Source of the DNA: Planctomyces sp.
GTDB taxonomy: Bacteria; Planctomycetota; Planctomycetia; Planctomycetales; Planctomycetaceae
Assembly (NCBI GenBank): GCA_013822855.1
Contig: PNLE01000010.1
Coordinates: forward strand, 1 to 40,240
Direction: 5' to 3'
Length of the DNA stretch: 40,240 bases
The first letter of the stretch is position 1; every line of letters starts with the position of its first letter. The position numbers and the translations under genes were made by a program. The notes beneath the pieces were generated by a model. It was not told where the DNA came from and made no database searches. It worked only from the letters and a program-made list of their open reading frames with translations. This document shows, piece after piece, positions 24,430 through 33,003 of this stretch.

Positions 24430-24456
24430 GCGAATCTTTATCACATCGAGATTCGC
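24430..24456. promoter_or_regulatory. Inverted repeat upstream of the NYN gene
   Basis: Perfect 8-bp arms GCGAATCT and AGATTCGC separated by 11 bases, ending 33 bases before the TTG start. It could be an operator or, in RNA, a leader hairpin; autoregulation by the RNA-binding product is conceivable but untested. Confidence 0.4.
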
Positions 24457-24489
24457 AGGGCTTGTTGAGCAACTCAAGGAATCGCTCTC

Positions 24490-25266
24490 TTGGAAACAGC
24501 GAACCCCGGATCTCCCGAAAAACTGGCCATTCTGATTGACGCTGACAACGCACAGGCAAGCTGCATCGATGCGTTGCTGGCCGAGGTGGCGAAGTCTGGC
24601 GTCGCGATCATCCAGAGAGCCTATGGCGACTGGACCTCGTCTTCCCTGGCATCCTGGAAGGCGATTCCCAACCAACACGCGATCCAGCCGGTGCAGCAGT
24701 TCGCCTACACGACGGGAAAAAACGCGACCGACTTCGCCCTCATCATCGATGCGATGGACATCCTCCACGGCAACACGGTCAGTGGATTCTGGATTGTTTC
24801 CAGCGACAGCGACTACACACGGCTCGCCATCCGCTTGAGGGAATCCGGACGCACGGTGTTTGGATTCGGGCGACGCACGACTCCCTACGCATTCGCCGTG
24901 GCCTGCAACAAATTCGTGTTCATGGAGGAGTTCCAAAAGCCACTGCCTGTGGCACTCCATCCAAAACCTCCCGGCAAGGTGCCCCCGTTTCGGAAAGGCA
25001 CGCGAGAGTTGCAGGCCGACAAAAAGCTGGTGCGACTCCTTCGCGAGGCGGTCGCCGCGACGGCCGACACCGAAGGGTATGCATATATGGGGGCCGTGGG
25101 GTCTCGGATTCACAAAGACTCAGCGGGGTTTGAAACAAAAGCGTATGGCTACCGCACCCTCTTGAAACTGATCCAAGCGATCGACCTGTTCGAGATCGAA
25201 GAATGGCAAGAGGGCCAGGGTGCTGCCAAACACTATCTCCGTGACAAACACGCCGCTCCTGTGTGA
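24490..25266 (+). CDS. NYN-domain protein with C-terminal OST-HTH/LOTUS domain
   Basis: A 258-residue protein. The NYN domain (about 10-150), a PIN-like nuclease fold, shows the acidic cluster: LAILIDADNAQ (Asp17, Asp19), NATDFALIIDAMD (Asp81, Asp87) and SSDSDYTRLA (Asp106, Asp108). Residues 175-252 match the OST-HTH/LOTUS winged-helix domain that binds RNA (KKLVRLLREAV, YGYRTLLKLIQAID). The NYN plus LOTUS layout is known in bacteria and fits an RNA-cleaving or RNA-sequestering enzyme. The start is the TTG at 24490, with AAGGAA 8 bases upstream; no ATG exists near the domain start. It is convergent with the YbaL-type antiporter gene, 72 bases away. Its RNA target is unknown. Confidence 0.85.
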   Translation: METANPGSPEKLAILIDADNAQASCIDALLAEVAKSGVAIIQRAYGDWTSSSLASWKAIPNQHAIQPVQQFAYTTGKNATDFALIIDAMDILHGNTVSGFWIVSSDSDYTRLAIRLRESGRTVFGFGRRTTPYAFAVACNKFVFMEEFQKPLPVALHPKPPGKVPPFRKGTRELQADKKLVRLLREAVAATADTEGYAYMGAVGSRIHKDSAGFETKAYGYRTLLKLIQAIDLFEIEEWQEGQGAAKHYLRDKHAAPV

Positions 25267-25338
25267 AGTCGTTTGTCGATGAAAGCCACGCCAACCAAGG
25301 AGCGTGCTTCCAGCATCACCGAGGCACCAATCCGCGAT

Positions 25339-27114
25339 CTACGCCTGGGTAGTGGATGGGAGGGTGGCTGGGGGGACAGGTTGGGCGGTGATGAGGAATT
25401 CGCGTTCCACGCGGTCTCGCTCGCGGTCGAGTTGTTCGCCCGAGGCGCCCAGGTTTTTCAGAATGGCGGCGGCCAGGGCCAGGCCGATTTCGGCTTCGTC
25501 GACGAAGATCTTCGACGCCCCGAAGTGGTGCAGTCCCGATACATCGTGCAGAAACCGCGTCCGAACGAACGTGGTGATCTGCTTGTTGAGCGACTTCGCC
25601 TGCTGGATGACTTCCTCGCTCCCCTGGCTTTGGGCACTGCTGAAGATCAGGTATTGAGCCTTCTCGACCTCGGCCTGCTGCAAAACCTCCAATTGCCGGG
25701 CGTCGCCATAGACGACGGCGATCCCCTGGCTGCGGAGCATGCGGAAGGTGTCAAGATTCATCTCGATGACGATCGGCTTGATCGAATTCTCGGTCAGGAT
25801 GCGCGTCAGCGTGCGACCCACGGGGCCGTAGCCGATGATGATGGCCCGGGCCCGGTCGTCGGGCTGTTCCTCGGTGTGCTGTGAAGCCAACGCCGGTTCG
25901 ACATCGAGCCGCGAGTTCAGCTTCGAGCGCAGGCCCGGGATCCGGTTCATCAGCCGCTCGATGCGGGGGATGGCTCCATAGAGCAGCGGATTGAGGGTGA
26001 TCGAGATGATCGCCGCGACGATCAAGCCTTGACTCGCCTCGGGCGGAAAGACCCCCTTCTCTTGGGCGAGCGAGCCGAGAATGAACGAGAATTCGCCGAT
26101 CTGGGCCAACGCGACGGCGACGGAGAGGGCCGTCCGCGCGGGATAGCGGAGGAGCACCACAATCAGGAAGGCGGCCAACGGCTTGCCGATCAGCACGATG
26201 GCCAGCGTCCCCAGGATGATGCCGGGGGCGGCGAGCAACTGCGCCGGATCGAAGAGCATCCCCACGGAGACGAAGAAGAGAACTGCGAAGGCATCCCGCA
26301 TGGGGAGTGCGTCCGAAGCGGCCCGCGCGCTGAAGTCCGACCGGCCCACCACCATCCCCGCGAGAAACGCACCCAGCGCCATCGACACGCCGAAGAGCGT
26401 CGCCGAGACGACCGCGATCCCTAGCGCCGTGACGAGAACCGTCAGAGTGAAGAGTTCCCGCGAACCGGACTTGGCCATCTTCTCGAAGATCCACGGGATG
26501 ACACGACCGCCACCGACCATGATGATCACTACGAACAGGGCGATCTTGATCATCGTCCCCGTCCCCGCCAGCAGGATCGTGCCGAGGGCGGCGTCCTTCG
26601 CCACAAACGTGGGGAGGAGCACCAGCGTGATCACGGTGAAGAGGTCTTCCACGACCAGCCAGCCCATCGCGATGCGGCCAGTGCTGGTATGCAGTTCGCG
26701 GTGGTCGGCCAAAACCCGTGCGAGAACCACCGTACTGGCGACACTGAGCGCCAGGCCGAAGATGATCGACGGCGCGAGCCCCCAGCCCGCGAGATAGCCC
26801 AGCCCGGCTCCCAGGATGGTGGCCACGAAAATCTGCCCCAGGGCACCCGGGATGGCCACTTTGCGGACGGCGAGCAGATCGTGGATGTGGAAGTGCAGGC
26901 CGACGCCAAACATCAGCAGGATGACGCCCACCTCGGCCATCTGTTCGGCCAGCTTGTGATCGGCCACAAAGCCGGGTGTGGCCGGGCCGACGATAATCCC
27001 AGCGATGAGATAGCCCACGATGGGTGACAGCCCCAACAGATGGGTGATGTAACCCAGGATCAACGCGGCCGTCAGACCACCGGTGAGGGTCAGAATGAGA
27101 GTGATATCGTGCAA
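25339..27114 (-). CDS. YbaL/KefB-type cation:proton antiporter with RCK domain
   Basis: A 591-residue protein. The exchanger domain of about 12 helices opens with LSPIVGYLIAGIIVGP and contains AEVGVILLMFGVGLHF, LGAFLAGMVVGRSDF and LAQIGEFSFILGSLA. A TrkA-N/RCK domain with GYGPVGRTLTRIL (Gly428 onward) follows. A C-terminal TrkA-C domain is missing, unlike in the antiporter at 20291. The resemblance is closest to E. coli YbaL (558 residues). The TTG at 27114 is chosen because it aligns with the YbaL start (LHDIT versus MHHAT); an ATG at 27192 would add a proline/arginine-rich stretch that looks non-coding. It lies downstream of the GspE-type gene on the same strand, with a 203-base gap. Confidence 0.88.
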   Translation of the reverse strand: MHDITLILTLTGGLTAALILGYITHLLGLSPIVGYLIAGIIVGPATPGFVADHKLAEQMAEVGVILLMFGVGLHFHIHDLLAVRKVAIPGALGQIFVATILGAGLGYLAGWGLAPSIIFGLALSVASTVVLARVLADHRELHTSTGRIAMGWLVVEDLFTVITLVLLPTFVAKDAALGTILLAGTGTMIKIALFVVIIMVGGGRVIPWIFEKMAKSGSRELFTLTVLVTALGIAVVSATLFGVSMALGAFLAGMVVGRSDFSARAASDALPMRDAFAVLFFVSVGMLFDPAQLLAAPGIILGTLAIVLIGKPLAAFLIVVLLRYPARTALSVAVALAQIGEFSFILGSLAQEKGVFPPEASQGLIVAAIISITLNPLLYGAIPRIERLMNRIPGLRSKLNSRLDVEPALASQHTEEQPDDRARAIIIGYGPVGRTLTRILTENSIKPIVIEMNLDTFRMLRSQGIAVVYGDARQLEVLQQAEVEKAQYLIFSSAQSQGSEEVIQQAKSLNKQITTFVRTRFLHDVSGLHHFGASKIFVDEAEIGLALAAAILKNLGASGEQLDRERDRVEREFLITAQPVPPATLPSTTQA

Positions 27115-27317
27115 CGGCCCGCGCCTTCGATCGGAACTTCGGGACAAACCAGGAGGATCGACATCGGGGAGAAAGCTCCCGAGATGTCTCATTCTTGGTT
27201 GTCGGCTCTGGGGCGTGCGAGATCAACCGCCAGCGACGGTTTTTCCGGCAATCGAGTCGAAGTGAGTCGGATCCAGAAGTTTGCAGGTTTGCACAAGTCG
27301 ACCGATGCGGGAATGCG

Positions 27318-28559
27318 CTACATCGAAGTCAGCAGGACACGATGGACTTCATCGAGGGATGTGACCCCTTCGCGCACCTTCTGCAGACCCGCTTTCTCCA
27401 GAGTTATCAGGCCTTCGTCGACCGCGATTTGGCGCAACTGGGTGACGGGTGTTTCGGCGATGATCGCATGCCGCAGACGAGCCTCCACCGGCATGACTTC
27501 GAACACCGCCGAGCGGCCCGCGTAGCCGGTGCCGAAGTTGACGGGAGCGGGGACGCCGCGCACCAGATCGACGGTGTCGGCGAAATCGGGGGAGACATCG
27601 AGATAGCGGCATTCGCCCTCGTCGGGATGGTAGATCTCGCGCGACTGGGTGCAGACCTTGCGGACGAGGCGCTGCGAGACGATGCAATTCACGGCATCGG
27701 CGATGAACATCGGCGGGATGCCGAACTCGCGTAGCACGTCGATCGTGGCGGCAGTGTCGTTGGCATGCAGCGTCGAGAGGACACGCACCCCGGTGAGACC
27801 CGCGCGGCAGGCGATGTGGGCCGTTTCGGCGTCACGGATTTCGCCCACCATGACGACATCCGGATCCTGCCGCAGCACGCCGCGCAGGGCGTCGGCGAAG
27901 TTGAAGTTGATCCGCGTGTCGATCTGGATCTGATTGATCGATTCGATCCGCCGTTCGACGGGATCTTCGAGCGTGACGATGCTGCGATGGGGCGAGTTGA
28001 GCCGATCGAGGAAGGCGTAGGTGGTGGTGCTCTTGCCGCTCCCCACAGGCCCCACGCAAAGGAGCAGGCCATAGGGCTTCCGCAAAGCGCGGTCGATCAG
28101 CTTCATCTGGGCCTCCTGGAAGCCCAAATCCTCAACCTTGGTGTAGACGGTCTCGTCGGGCATCAGCCGCAGTACGAGCCGCTCGCCATGGATGGTGGGG
28201 CCGCTGCCGACGCGGATATCCCGCGAGGCGCGAAGGGTTGCGCCGCTGATGTGGCCATCCTGCGAGAGCCGCCGCTCAGTGATGTTCATCCCAGCCATCA
28301 GTTTCAGGCGGCTGATGATCTGGGACATCATCTCGCCGGGGAGATCGATGATGTTGTGGAGGATCCCGTCGACGCGGAGGCGGATCCGCAGACCTGCGGG
28401 GGTCGGGTCGAGATGGATATCCGTCGCGTTGAGCTGGAAGCTGCGTTCGAGGAGGAGATCGACGAGTGGGGCCGGCCCCACGACATCGACAAGTTCCCGG
28501 AGTTCTTGTTGCAAAGCCCGCTGGCGGGACTCACCACCCATTTCGGAGACGACAGCCAT
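27318..28559 (-). CDS. GspE/PilB-type secretion ATPase without the N1 domain
   Basis: A 413-residue AAA-like ATPase of the type II secretion/type IV pilus family. It opens directly with the N2 domain ([19 protein letters not shown]). Walker A is GPVGSGKST (170-178), the Asp box [11 protein letters not shown] (193-203), Walker [17 protein letters not shown] (232-247) and the His box [12 protein letters not shown] (261-272). The N-terminal N1 domain that contacts the membrane platform is absent, and the tetracysteine zinc loop is degenerate (a single Cys in [11 protein letters not shown]). It may power pseudopilus assembly for the large secretin at the start of the window; that link is an inference. 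The ATG at 28559 has GAGGAA 8 bases upstream. It follows the STAS protein gene by 89 bases on the same strand. Confidence 0.9.
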   Translation of the reverse strand: MAVVSEMGGESRQRALQQELRELVDVVGPAPLVDLLLERSFQLNATDIHLDPTPAGLRIRLRVDGILHNIIDLPGEMMSQIISRLKLMAGMNITERRLSQDGHISGATLRASRDIRVGSGPTIHGERLVLRLMPDETVYTKVEDLGFQEAQMKLIDRALRKPYGLLLCVGPVGSGKSTTTYAFLDRLNSPHRSIVTLEDPVERRIESINQIQIDTRINFNFADALRGVLRQDPDVVMVGEIRDAETAHIACRAGLTGVRVLSTLHANDTAATIDVLREFGIPPMFIADAVNCIVSQRLVRKVCTQSREIYHPDEGECRYLDVSPDFADTVDLVRGVPAPVNFGTGYAGRSAVFEVMPVEARLRHAIIAETPVTQLRQIAVDEGLITLEKAGLQKVREGVTSLDEVHRVLLTSM

Positions 28560-28648
28560 TCGAGAAGTTCCTCAGGGAAGGGGGCGGCGTGTTGAGAGTG
28601 GGGCCACCCGGAGTGCGATTCGACAAAGCCGATGGTGCCGCATGTGAG

Positions 28649-29626
28649 TTAGAGGTCTTTGAGGGTCGAGCGTGGCGTGATCGGACCAGCGGGGTCGGTG
28701 GTGGCGGGATCGACGGATGCGGGATCGGTCACAGCGGGTGGCGAAGCGGCAGGGAGTGAAGCGGCGGGCGGTGTCGCCGCTTCTCCTTTCGGATCGACCG
28801 AGGTCGGGGGAGTCGAGGGTGGAGGAAGTTTGGCGGCGGGGACCGCTGGCGGCTTTTCCTTGGTTTTCACGGAGGAAGTCGCGGGCACGGGGTCACTGGC
28901 TTCGCGGCCCACGGGTGATTTTCCACCTGTCACTGCGGCTTCCGCTTCGGCTTCCTCGCTATTCCGGCGGAAACCGGTCGAGGGCTGGGGCAACAGGACA
29001 GCGATGAGCAGGAGTGCGATTCCCGCCGTCGCGCCGCTGCCGGCGAAGAGTCGCAAAATGCCAGAGGTCGTGATCAATCCCCAGAAGCCGGCAATCAGGG
29101 CCAGAACGCCACCCACAGAGAGCAAGATGCGGCCGGGCATCGTCGCGCCGACGCCAAAGGCCACCAGACCGAGGATGCCGATGAAGCAAGCCGCCAACAG
29201 GGCATAAGCGGGCAAGGGGGAGGTGGGCGATTCTTCCGCAGGGAGATCCGGTTCGACATCGCGGCGACCGAGTGCGGTCTTGGCTTCCTCGCTGGTGTCG
29301 ACCAGCTTCCAGATGCGATCAAGGCCCGAGAGGGCGAGGACTTCCCGCACGGTGGAGTTCGCCGTGGCGACCACCATCGAGCCATCCTGCACCTTGACCG
29401 CCTTCCAGACGCGGATCACCAATGCAACTTGGGAGCTGCCGATGTAGGTCAGTTCCGTCAGATCGACGACGACCTGCGGCTTGGAGAGCTTTTGCACTTC
29501 GGAAACGGCCTCGAAGCCCGCCTGCTCGATCTCGGACCACGGCGCTTCCGTCATTCCCGGCAGGAGTTTGAGGACGAGCTGCCCACCGTCGAGAGTCAAC
29601 TGATACGAGTTCGATTTCGTCAACAT
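28649..29626 (-). CDS. Membrane-anchored STAS-domain protein
   Basis: A 325-residue protein. Residues about 10-112 form a STAS domain (KPQVVVDLTELTYIGSSQVA, with Ser64/Ser65 at the position phosphorylated in anti-sigma-factor antagonists). Then three hydrophobic helices occur at about 140-161, 166-187 and 193-213. The last 110 residues are rich in Pro, Ala, Thr and Ser and probably disordered. Classic anti-anti-sigma factors are soluble and about 110 residues, so the membrane anchor and tail are additions. The expected role is a partner-switch input at the membrane; no kinase or phosphatase partner is in the window. The ATG at 29626 is the only start near the domain. A stable hairpin lies in its leader. 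Confidence 0.8.
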   Translation of the reverse strand: MLTKSNSYQLTLDGGQLVLKLLPGMTEAPWSEIEQAGFEAVSEVQKLSKPQVVVDLTELTYIGSSQVALVIRVWKAVKVQDGSMVVATANSTVREVLALSGLDRIWKLVDTSEEAKTALGRRDVEPDLPAEESPTSPLPAYALLAACFIGILGLVAFGVGATMPGRILLSVGGVLALIAGFWGLITTSGILRLFAGSGATAGIALLLIAVLLPQPSTGFRRNSEEAEAEAAVTGGKSPVGREASDPVPATSSVKTKEKPPAVPAAKLPPPSTPPTSVDPKGEAATPPAASLPAASPPAVTDPASVDPATTDPAGPITPRSTLKDL

Positions 29627-29652
29627 GGCCCACTTTCGTCGATCATTGGTGG

Positions 29653-29670
29653 CTGGAACCTGCGTTCCAG
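29653..29670 (-). promoter_or_regulatory. Leader hairpin of the STAS gene
   Basis: On the minus strand CTGGAAC-gcag-GTTCCAG, a perfect 7-bp stem with a 4-base loop, ending 26 bases before the ATG. It may affect translation or message stability. Confidence 0.4.
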
Positions 29671-29945
29671 AGAGTTGCTTAGCGATCGCGTCTCGCGAAA
29701 AAGAACCTTCCGCATCATGGCGGTGTTGAACCGGCTCGAAGACTTCCGGCCACCCTTGGTTGAGTCGGGAAGTCAGGAGGGATGTTCTTGCGGGACATCA
29801 TGCGACCGAAGGTCTGATCCGACAATCGGAAGGATCGTCATTCACGGAAAAAACATAAGACGCCTGGGCTTGTGAAGCTCTCTTGATGAGGATTCTAAGG
29901 GCTGAGGAACCGTTTCTGTCCTTTTGAGTGGTCGGCAACCGAAAA

Positions 29946-29973
29946 CCCCGACGAGAGTTCTCGTCAGGCGGGG
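29946..29973. promoter_or_regulatory. GC-rich hairpin just upstream of the cassette promoter
   Basis: GACGAGA and TCTCGTC with a 2-base gap, flanked by CCCC and CGGGG. It ends 8 bases before the -35 element, so it may be an operator or an upstream terminator; no T run follows. Confidence 0.4.
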
Positions 29974-29981
29974 ATTCCTCG

Positions 29982-30011
29982 TTGACAGCGATTTTTCCGC
30001 ACTTCTATAGT
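29982..30011 (+). promoter_or_regulatory. Sigma70-like promoter of the coiled-coil cassette
   Basis: A perfect TTGACA (29982-29987), an 18-base spacer and TATAGT (30006-30011). The first gene starts about 105 bases downstream. It is the best-matching promoter in the window. Confidence 0.7.
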
Positions 30012-30123
30012 GAAGTGCACACGAAAACTCTGCGAAACCGGCAGAGTCCAGCGGGCCGACGCCTTTCCGGCAAAGGCCTCTCTCCCTGCCTTTCATTCCC
30101 TGACCACCAGGAAACGCTGACCA

Positions 30124-30852
30124 ATGGCTCAGCTCGGACGCATTCTTGTCGTACTCGTCGCGGCGGCCAGCCTGGGCTTCGCGGCCTTCGCCGCCTCGTT
30201 GGCCAGCGGCGGTCGCAACTGGATGGGGGACACGCAAAACTCCCCGCTAATCGACCATTTCGAATTCAATTCGCAAACCGGCGAGAAGACGACTTACACC
30301 GCCACGAATCGACTCACCAAGGAATCTGCGGCTTCGGGCACGATCCTTCCGGAAGTGGTCAACACCGCCAAGCAGAAGTTGAACCAGGAACTGAGCGAAA
30401 AGCTTCAGAAGACCCAAGCCGATATCGATGCCCTCAAACCCCGGATCCCGGTCGTACAATCGATGAGGAAGGAGGACGAGGAAGCCCTCGTGGCCCGCGA
30501 AGCGGAACTCCTCAAGAACCTCGACGCGGTGCGGAGCCGGATTCTGCTCGCCACCGAGGAAGCCGCACGCCTGGGAACGGAAATCGAGAAGGTTCGTGGC
30601 GAAGGTGAAGAGCGACGTGCCGAAGTCTACCGGCTCAAGAACCAGCTTGAACTGCTTCGCAACGACATGTTCGCCGCCGCCCAGCAGAAATCGGCCTTGC
30701 AGGATGAACTTCTGAGGTTAGAACAAAATCTGGATCGACTCCAGCGACGGCAGGTGCAGCTCAAGCAGCAGTTGGGCGAACCCTACGACGATGTCGCTCC
30801 AGCCGCCGCCAATGCGGGCGGAAAGAATACCGTGGGAAAGTTGGATCGGTAA
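30124..30852 (+). CDS. Coiled-coil membrane protein, first gene of cassette
   Basis: A 242-residue protein with one N-terminal membrane helix (LVVLVAAASLGFAAFAASLA, about 8-27). From about residue 78 to 222 it is a long charged coiled coil (EEALVAREAELLKNLDAVRS, RLEQNLDRLQRRQVQLKQQL). Residues 30-75 may be a small soluble part (NWMGDTQNSPLIDHFEFN). The topology suggests anchoring to the inner membrane with the coil outside the cytoplasm, or the reverse; this cannot be decided here. It is followed by a second, similarly built gene 142 bases downstream. I recognise no named family. The ATG at 30124 lies about 105 bases after a strong promoter. Confidence 0.8.
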   Translation: MAQLGRILVVLVAAASLGFAAFAASLASGGRNWMGDTQNSPLIDHFEFNSQTGEKTTYTATNRLTKESAASGTILPEVVNTAKQKLNQELSEKLQKTQADIDALKPRIPVVQSMRKEDEEALVAREAELLKNLDAVRSRILLATEEAARLGTEIEKVRGEGEERRAEVYRLKNQLELLRNDMFAAAQQKSALQDELLRLEQNLDRLQRRQVQLKQQLGEPYDDVAPAAANAGGKNTVGKLDR

Positions 30853-30994
30853 GTCGAGCGTTGAATTGTTACGAGTAGATATTTAGTTACGGCAGCGATT
30901 TCTCTCCCAGCTCATCAGCCCGTCCATACGGTTCAGATACACCAGACGACATACGAAACGTCATCGTTTCGGCTCATCGGATTTGAGGTTCGCT

Positions 30995-31843
30995 ATGACA
31001 TTCGTAGGCAAGATCCTGGTCGTTCTCCACCTTGTGCTCGCCGTGGTCTTCATGGCGTTCGCGGGGGCGATCTTCACGGCCCAAGCCAACTGGCGGCTGG
31101 CGAAAGAGAACACCCAAAAGCAACTCGACGCCGCCAAGCGGGAACTGGGCGAGAAGACGACGGCTCTCACCCAAGCCGCCGATACCGCCGCCAAAAACGA
31201 GACGGAACTTCAGGGGCAAGTCACGCAGCTCACCGGCGAGAAGAACGCCCTGACACTCCGCAACACTTCGCTGGAAGCGGAAGCCGCTCGCCTCAAGGCG
31301 TTGGCCAACACCGAACAGAAGGTGGCCGGCCTCAGCACCTCCGAGGCGGAACAGCGCTTGTTGGAAGCACAATTGCAGCGGGCCAGGAATCTCGAACTGG
31401 AGGCTTCCCGCAACGAGCTGATCACCGCGAACAACAAGCTGAGCGATGAGATCTTCAGTGCCAAGGTGAAGTTGGACGCGCTCGTCGCCAAGCACGAGGA
31501 ATCGCTGCGGGAAATCGCCACGATGAAGTCGTATCTGGCTTCAAAGGATCTTCCCACCGACACCAAGAGCATGGTCGTCTCGACGACACCTCCACCTCCT
31601 GTCACCGGTGTGGTGATGGATCTCCGGCCAGCACGGCCCGGCAGCAGCGAGACGGTGGAGATCTCATTGGGCAGCGACGACGGCCTCACGAAAGGCCACA
31701 TCCTCACGATCTACCGCGCCGACCGCTACCTCGGTAAAGTGCGGCTGAACTTCATCACTCCCGACCGAGCCGTGGGCGAAGTCGTTGAACGAACCAAGAA
31801 CAGCGTCATTCAGCGAGGCGATAATGTCACCACGCGGCTCTAA
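30995..31843 (+). CDS. Coiled-coil membrane protein with C-terminal beta domain, second gene of cassette
   Basis: A 282-residue protein. The N-terminal helix is ILVVLHLVLAVVFMAFAGAIF (7-27). The coiled coil spans about 30-180 (KQLDAAKRELGEKTTALTQA). A Pro-rich hinge (STTPPPPVTG) leads to a compact beta domain (about 205-282) reading EISLGSDDGLTKGHILTIY, YLGKVRLNFITPDRAVGEV, which resembles the OB/SH3-like C-terminal domains of FlgT- or MreC-like proteins; this is a weak inference. The ATG at 30995 has GAGG 8 bases upstream, which decides it over the TTG at 30983. The next small gene overlaps its 3' end by 20 bases, indicating coupled translation. Confidence 0.82.
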   Translation: MTFVGKILVVLHLVLAVVFMAFAGAIFTAQANWRLAKENTQKQLDAAKRELGEKTTALTQAADTAAKNETELQGQVTQLTGEKNALTLRNTSLEAEAARLKALANTEQKVAGLSTSEAEQRLLEAQLQRARNLELEASRNELITANNKLSDEIFSAKVKLDALVAKHEESLREIATMKSYLASKDLPTDTKSMVVSTTPPPPVTGVVMDLRPARPGSSETVEISLGSDDGLTKGHILTIYRADRYLGKVRLNFITPDRAVGEVVERTKNSVIQRGDNVTTRL

Positions 31844-31970
31844 CTCCAGCGAAGCTCCCAGCCCCGGCATCTACGATGCCCTGCTATTCGTCTCCCTTTC
31901 AGCCCTGATCGCCGGGATCATTTTCTTGGTGCTCGAATTGGGTGAGTACGGTTGGAAGGTCGTGCCGTAA
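31824..31970 (+). CDS. Small single-helix membrane protein, third gene of cassette
   Basis: A 48-residue protein: a Ser/Pro-rich start (MSPRGSNSSEAPSPG), one membrane helix (about 17-37, ALLFVSLSALIAGIIFLVLEL) and a short end GEYGWKVVP. It overlaps the previous gene by 20 bases and has GAGG 5 bases before its ATG. The frame also continues upstream to 31785, but the internal RBS favours 31824. I recall similar tiny proteins beside such coiled-coil genes in planctomycetes but cannot name them. Confidence 0.7.
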   Translation: MSPRGSNSSEAPSPGIYDALLFVSLSALIAGIIFLVLELGEYGWKVVP

Positions 31971-32075
31971 CGGCGGCCGACGTACTATTTGCAGCACTAT
32001 TCATCGTTTGTGATTTCAAGCAGATGATCATTGAGTACGGTTGCCGTCGATACGCAGCACGCATTATCAATAGAC

Positions 32076-32115
32076 ATAAAAAGAGGCCGACTTATATAGG
32101 GCAACCTCTTTTTAT
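32076..32115. terminator. Bidirectional rho-independent terminator between the cassette and folE
   Basis: Perfect 11-bp arms ATAAAAAGAGG (32076-32086) and CCTCTTTTTAT (32105-32115) with an 18-base loop. T runs appear on both strands, and the flanking genes converge here. Confidence 0.8.
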
Positions 32116-32159
32116 CATTTGCCGAATCTCAATATCGATCGCTGACGGTATTCAGCGAG

Positions 32160-32936
32160 CTAAAGATTTCGTCGCTGCTGCATGAGCGACATCACCTCGG
32201 CCCGGCTGGCCTGATTGGTCTTGAACAGTCCCCTCACTGCACTGGTGATCGTCAGCGATCCCGGCTTGCGGATGCCGCGAATCGTCATGCAGGTGTGCGT
32301 CGCTTCAAGCACCACGATGACCCCCTTGGGGTCGAGGACGCTCTGCATCAGATCGGCGATCTGCTGCGTCATCCGTTCCTGCACCTGCGGCTGGTGCGAG
32401 ATCTCGTCGACGATGCGGGCGAGCTTGCTCAGGCCCACCACCTTGCCGCGTGGGAGATAGCCAATATGGGCCACCCCCATGAACGGCAGCAGGTGATGCT
32501 CGCACATGCTGTTGAAGCTGATATCCCGCACCAGCACGAGCTCGTCGTATTGTTCCGGAAAGACACGCTCCAGATGCCGGGCGGGGTCGCAGCGGAGGCC
32601 AGAGGTGAGTTCGGCGAACATGCGGGCCACGCGGGCTGGCGTCTCCAGCAGACCTTCACGATCCGGATTCTCGCCGATCGCGATGAGGATTTCCCGCACG
32701 GCTTTTTGAATACGGGGGAGGTCTGGTTCCGGGCGAAGTTCACGGGGTGTGGGTGGCTGATCCCCTATGGCAAGGCTGTGGCCTGTCGAGGCACTGGGGG
32801 CGATCACTCCCATGTTCGCATCACTCGCCACTTCTGAAAAACCACCGGAATCAGCGTGGTTCGTGCCCGAGGAATGAATGCAATCGTCGTCGAATTCGGA
32901 ACTGCTGAACTCGGAATTGTCGGCGGCCTGGTTCAC
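32160..32936 (-). CDS. folE: GTP cyclohydrolase I
   Basis: A 258-residue FolE converting GTP to 7,8-dihydroneopterin triphosphate, the first step of folate/pterin synthesis. The zinc ligands are visible as Cys145 and His148 in [13 protein letters not shown] and Cys216 in [11 protein letters not shown]; other family blocks are [19 protein letters not shown] and [13 protein letters not shown]. coli FolE is 222 residues; here an about 70-residue acidic and Ser-rich extension precedes the domain. The most upstream start is GTG at 32936; an ATG at 32813 would remove 41 residues. A promoter mapped about 65 bases upstream of the GTG favours the longer form, but both SD sites are weak. The gene converges on the coiled-coil cassette. 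Confidence 0.94.
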   Translation of the reverse strand: MNQAADNSEFSSSEFDDDCIHSSGTNHADSGGFSEVASDANMGVIAPSASTGHSLAIGDQPPTPRELRPEPDLPRIQKAVREILIAIGENPDREGLLETPARVARMFAELTSGLRCDPARHLERVFPEQYDELVLVRDISFNSMCEHHLLPFMGVAHIGYLPRGKVVGLSKLARIVDEISHQPQVQERMTQQIADLMQSVLDPKGVIVVLEATHTCMTIRGIRKPGSLTITSAVRGLFKTNQASRAEVMSLMQQRRNL

Positions 32937-33003
32937 GGCGGACTCGCTGGCTTCAAGGTGCTGGATTCATGGAGGGCCGGTGGCATCCCATGCGGCCTGC
33001 AGA

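Larger units (their letters stand above)
29627..30123. other. Divergent intergenic region
   Basis: About 500 bases between the STAS gene (-) and the coiled-coil cassette (+). It holds a leader hairpin (29653-29670), a GC-rich hairpin (29946-29973) and a sigma70-like promoter (29982-30011), listed separately. No gene is seen. Confidence 0.55.

Noticed and set aside
27230-27252. AACCGCCAGCGACGGTTTTT, which looks like a plus-strand terminator
   Set aside because: The stem is only 5 bp and no plus-strand gene ends there; the flanking genes are both on the minus strand.
30995-31843. Identification of the second coiled-coil protein as MreC
   Set aside because: No mreB or mreD neighbours, and the C-terminal beta domain is too short and too different; only a loose resemblance remains.
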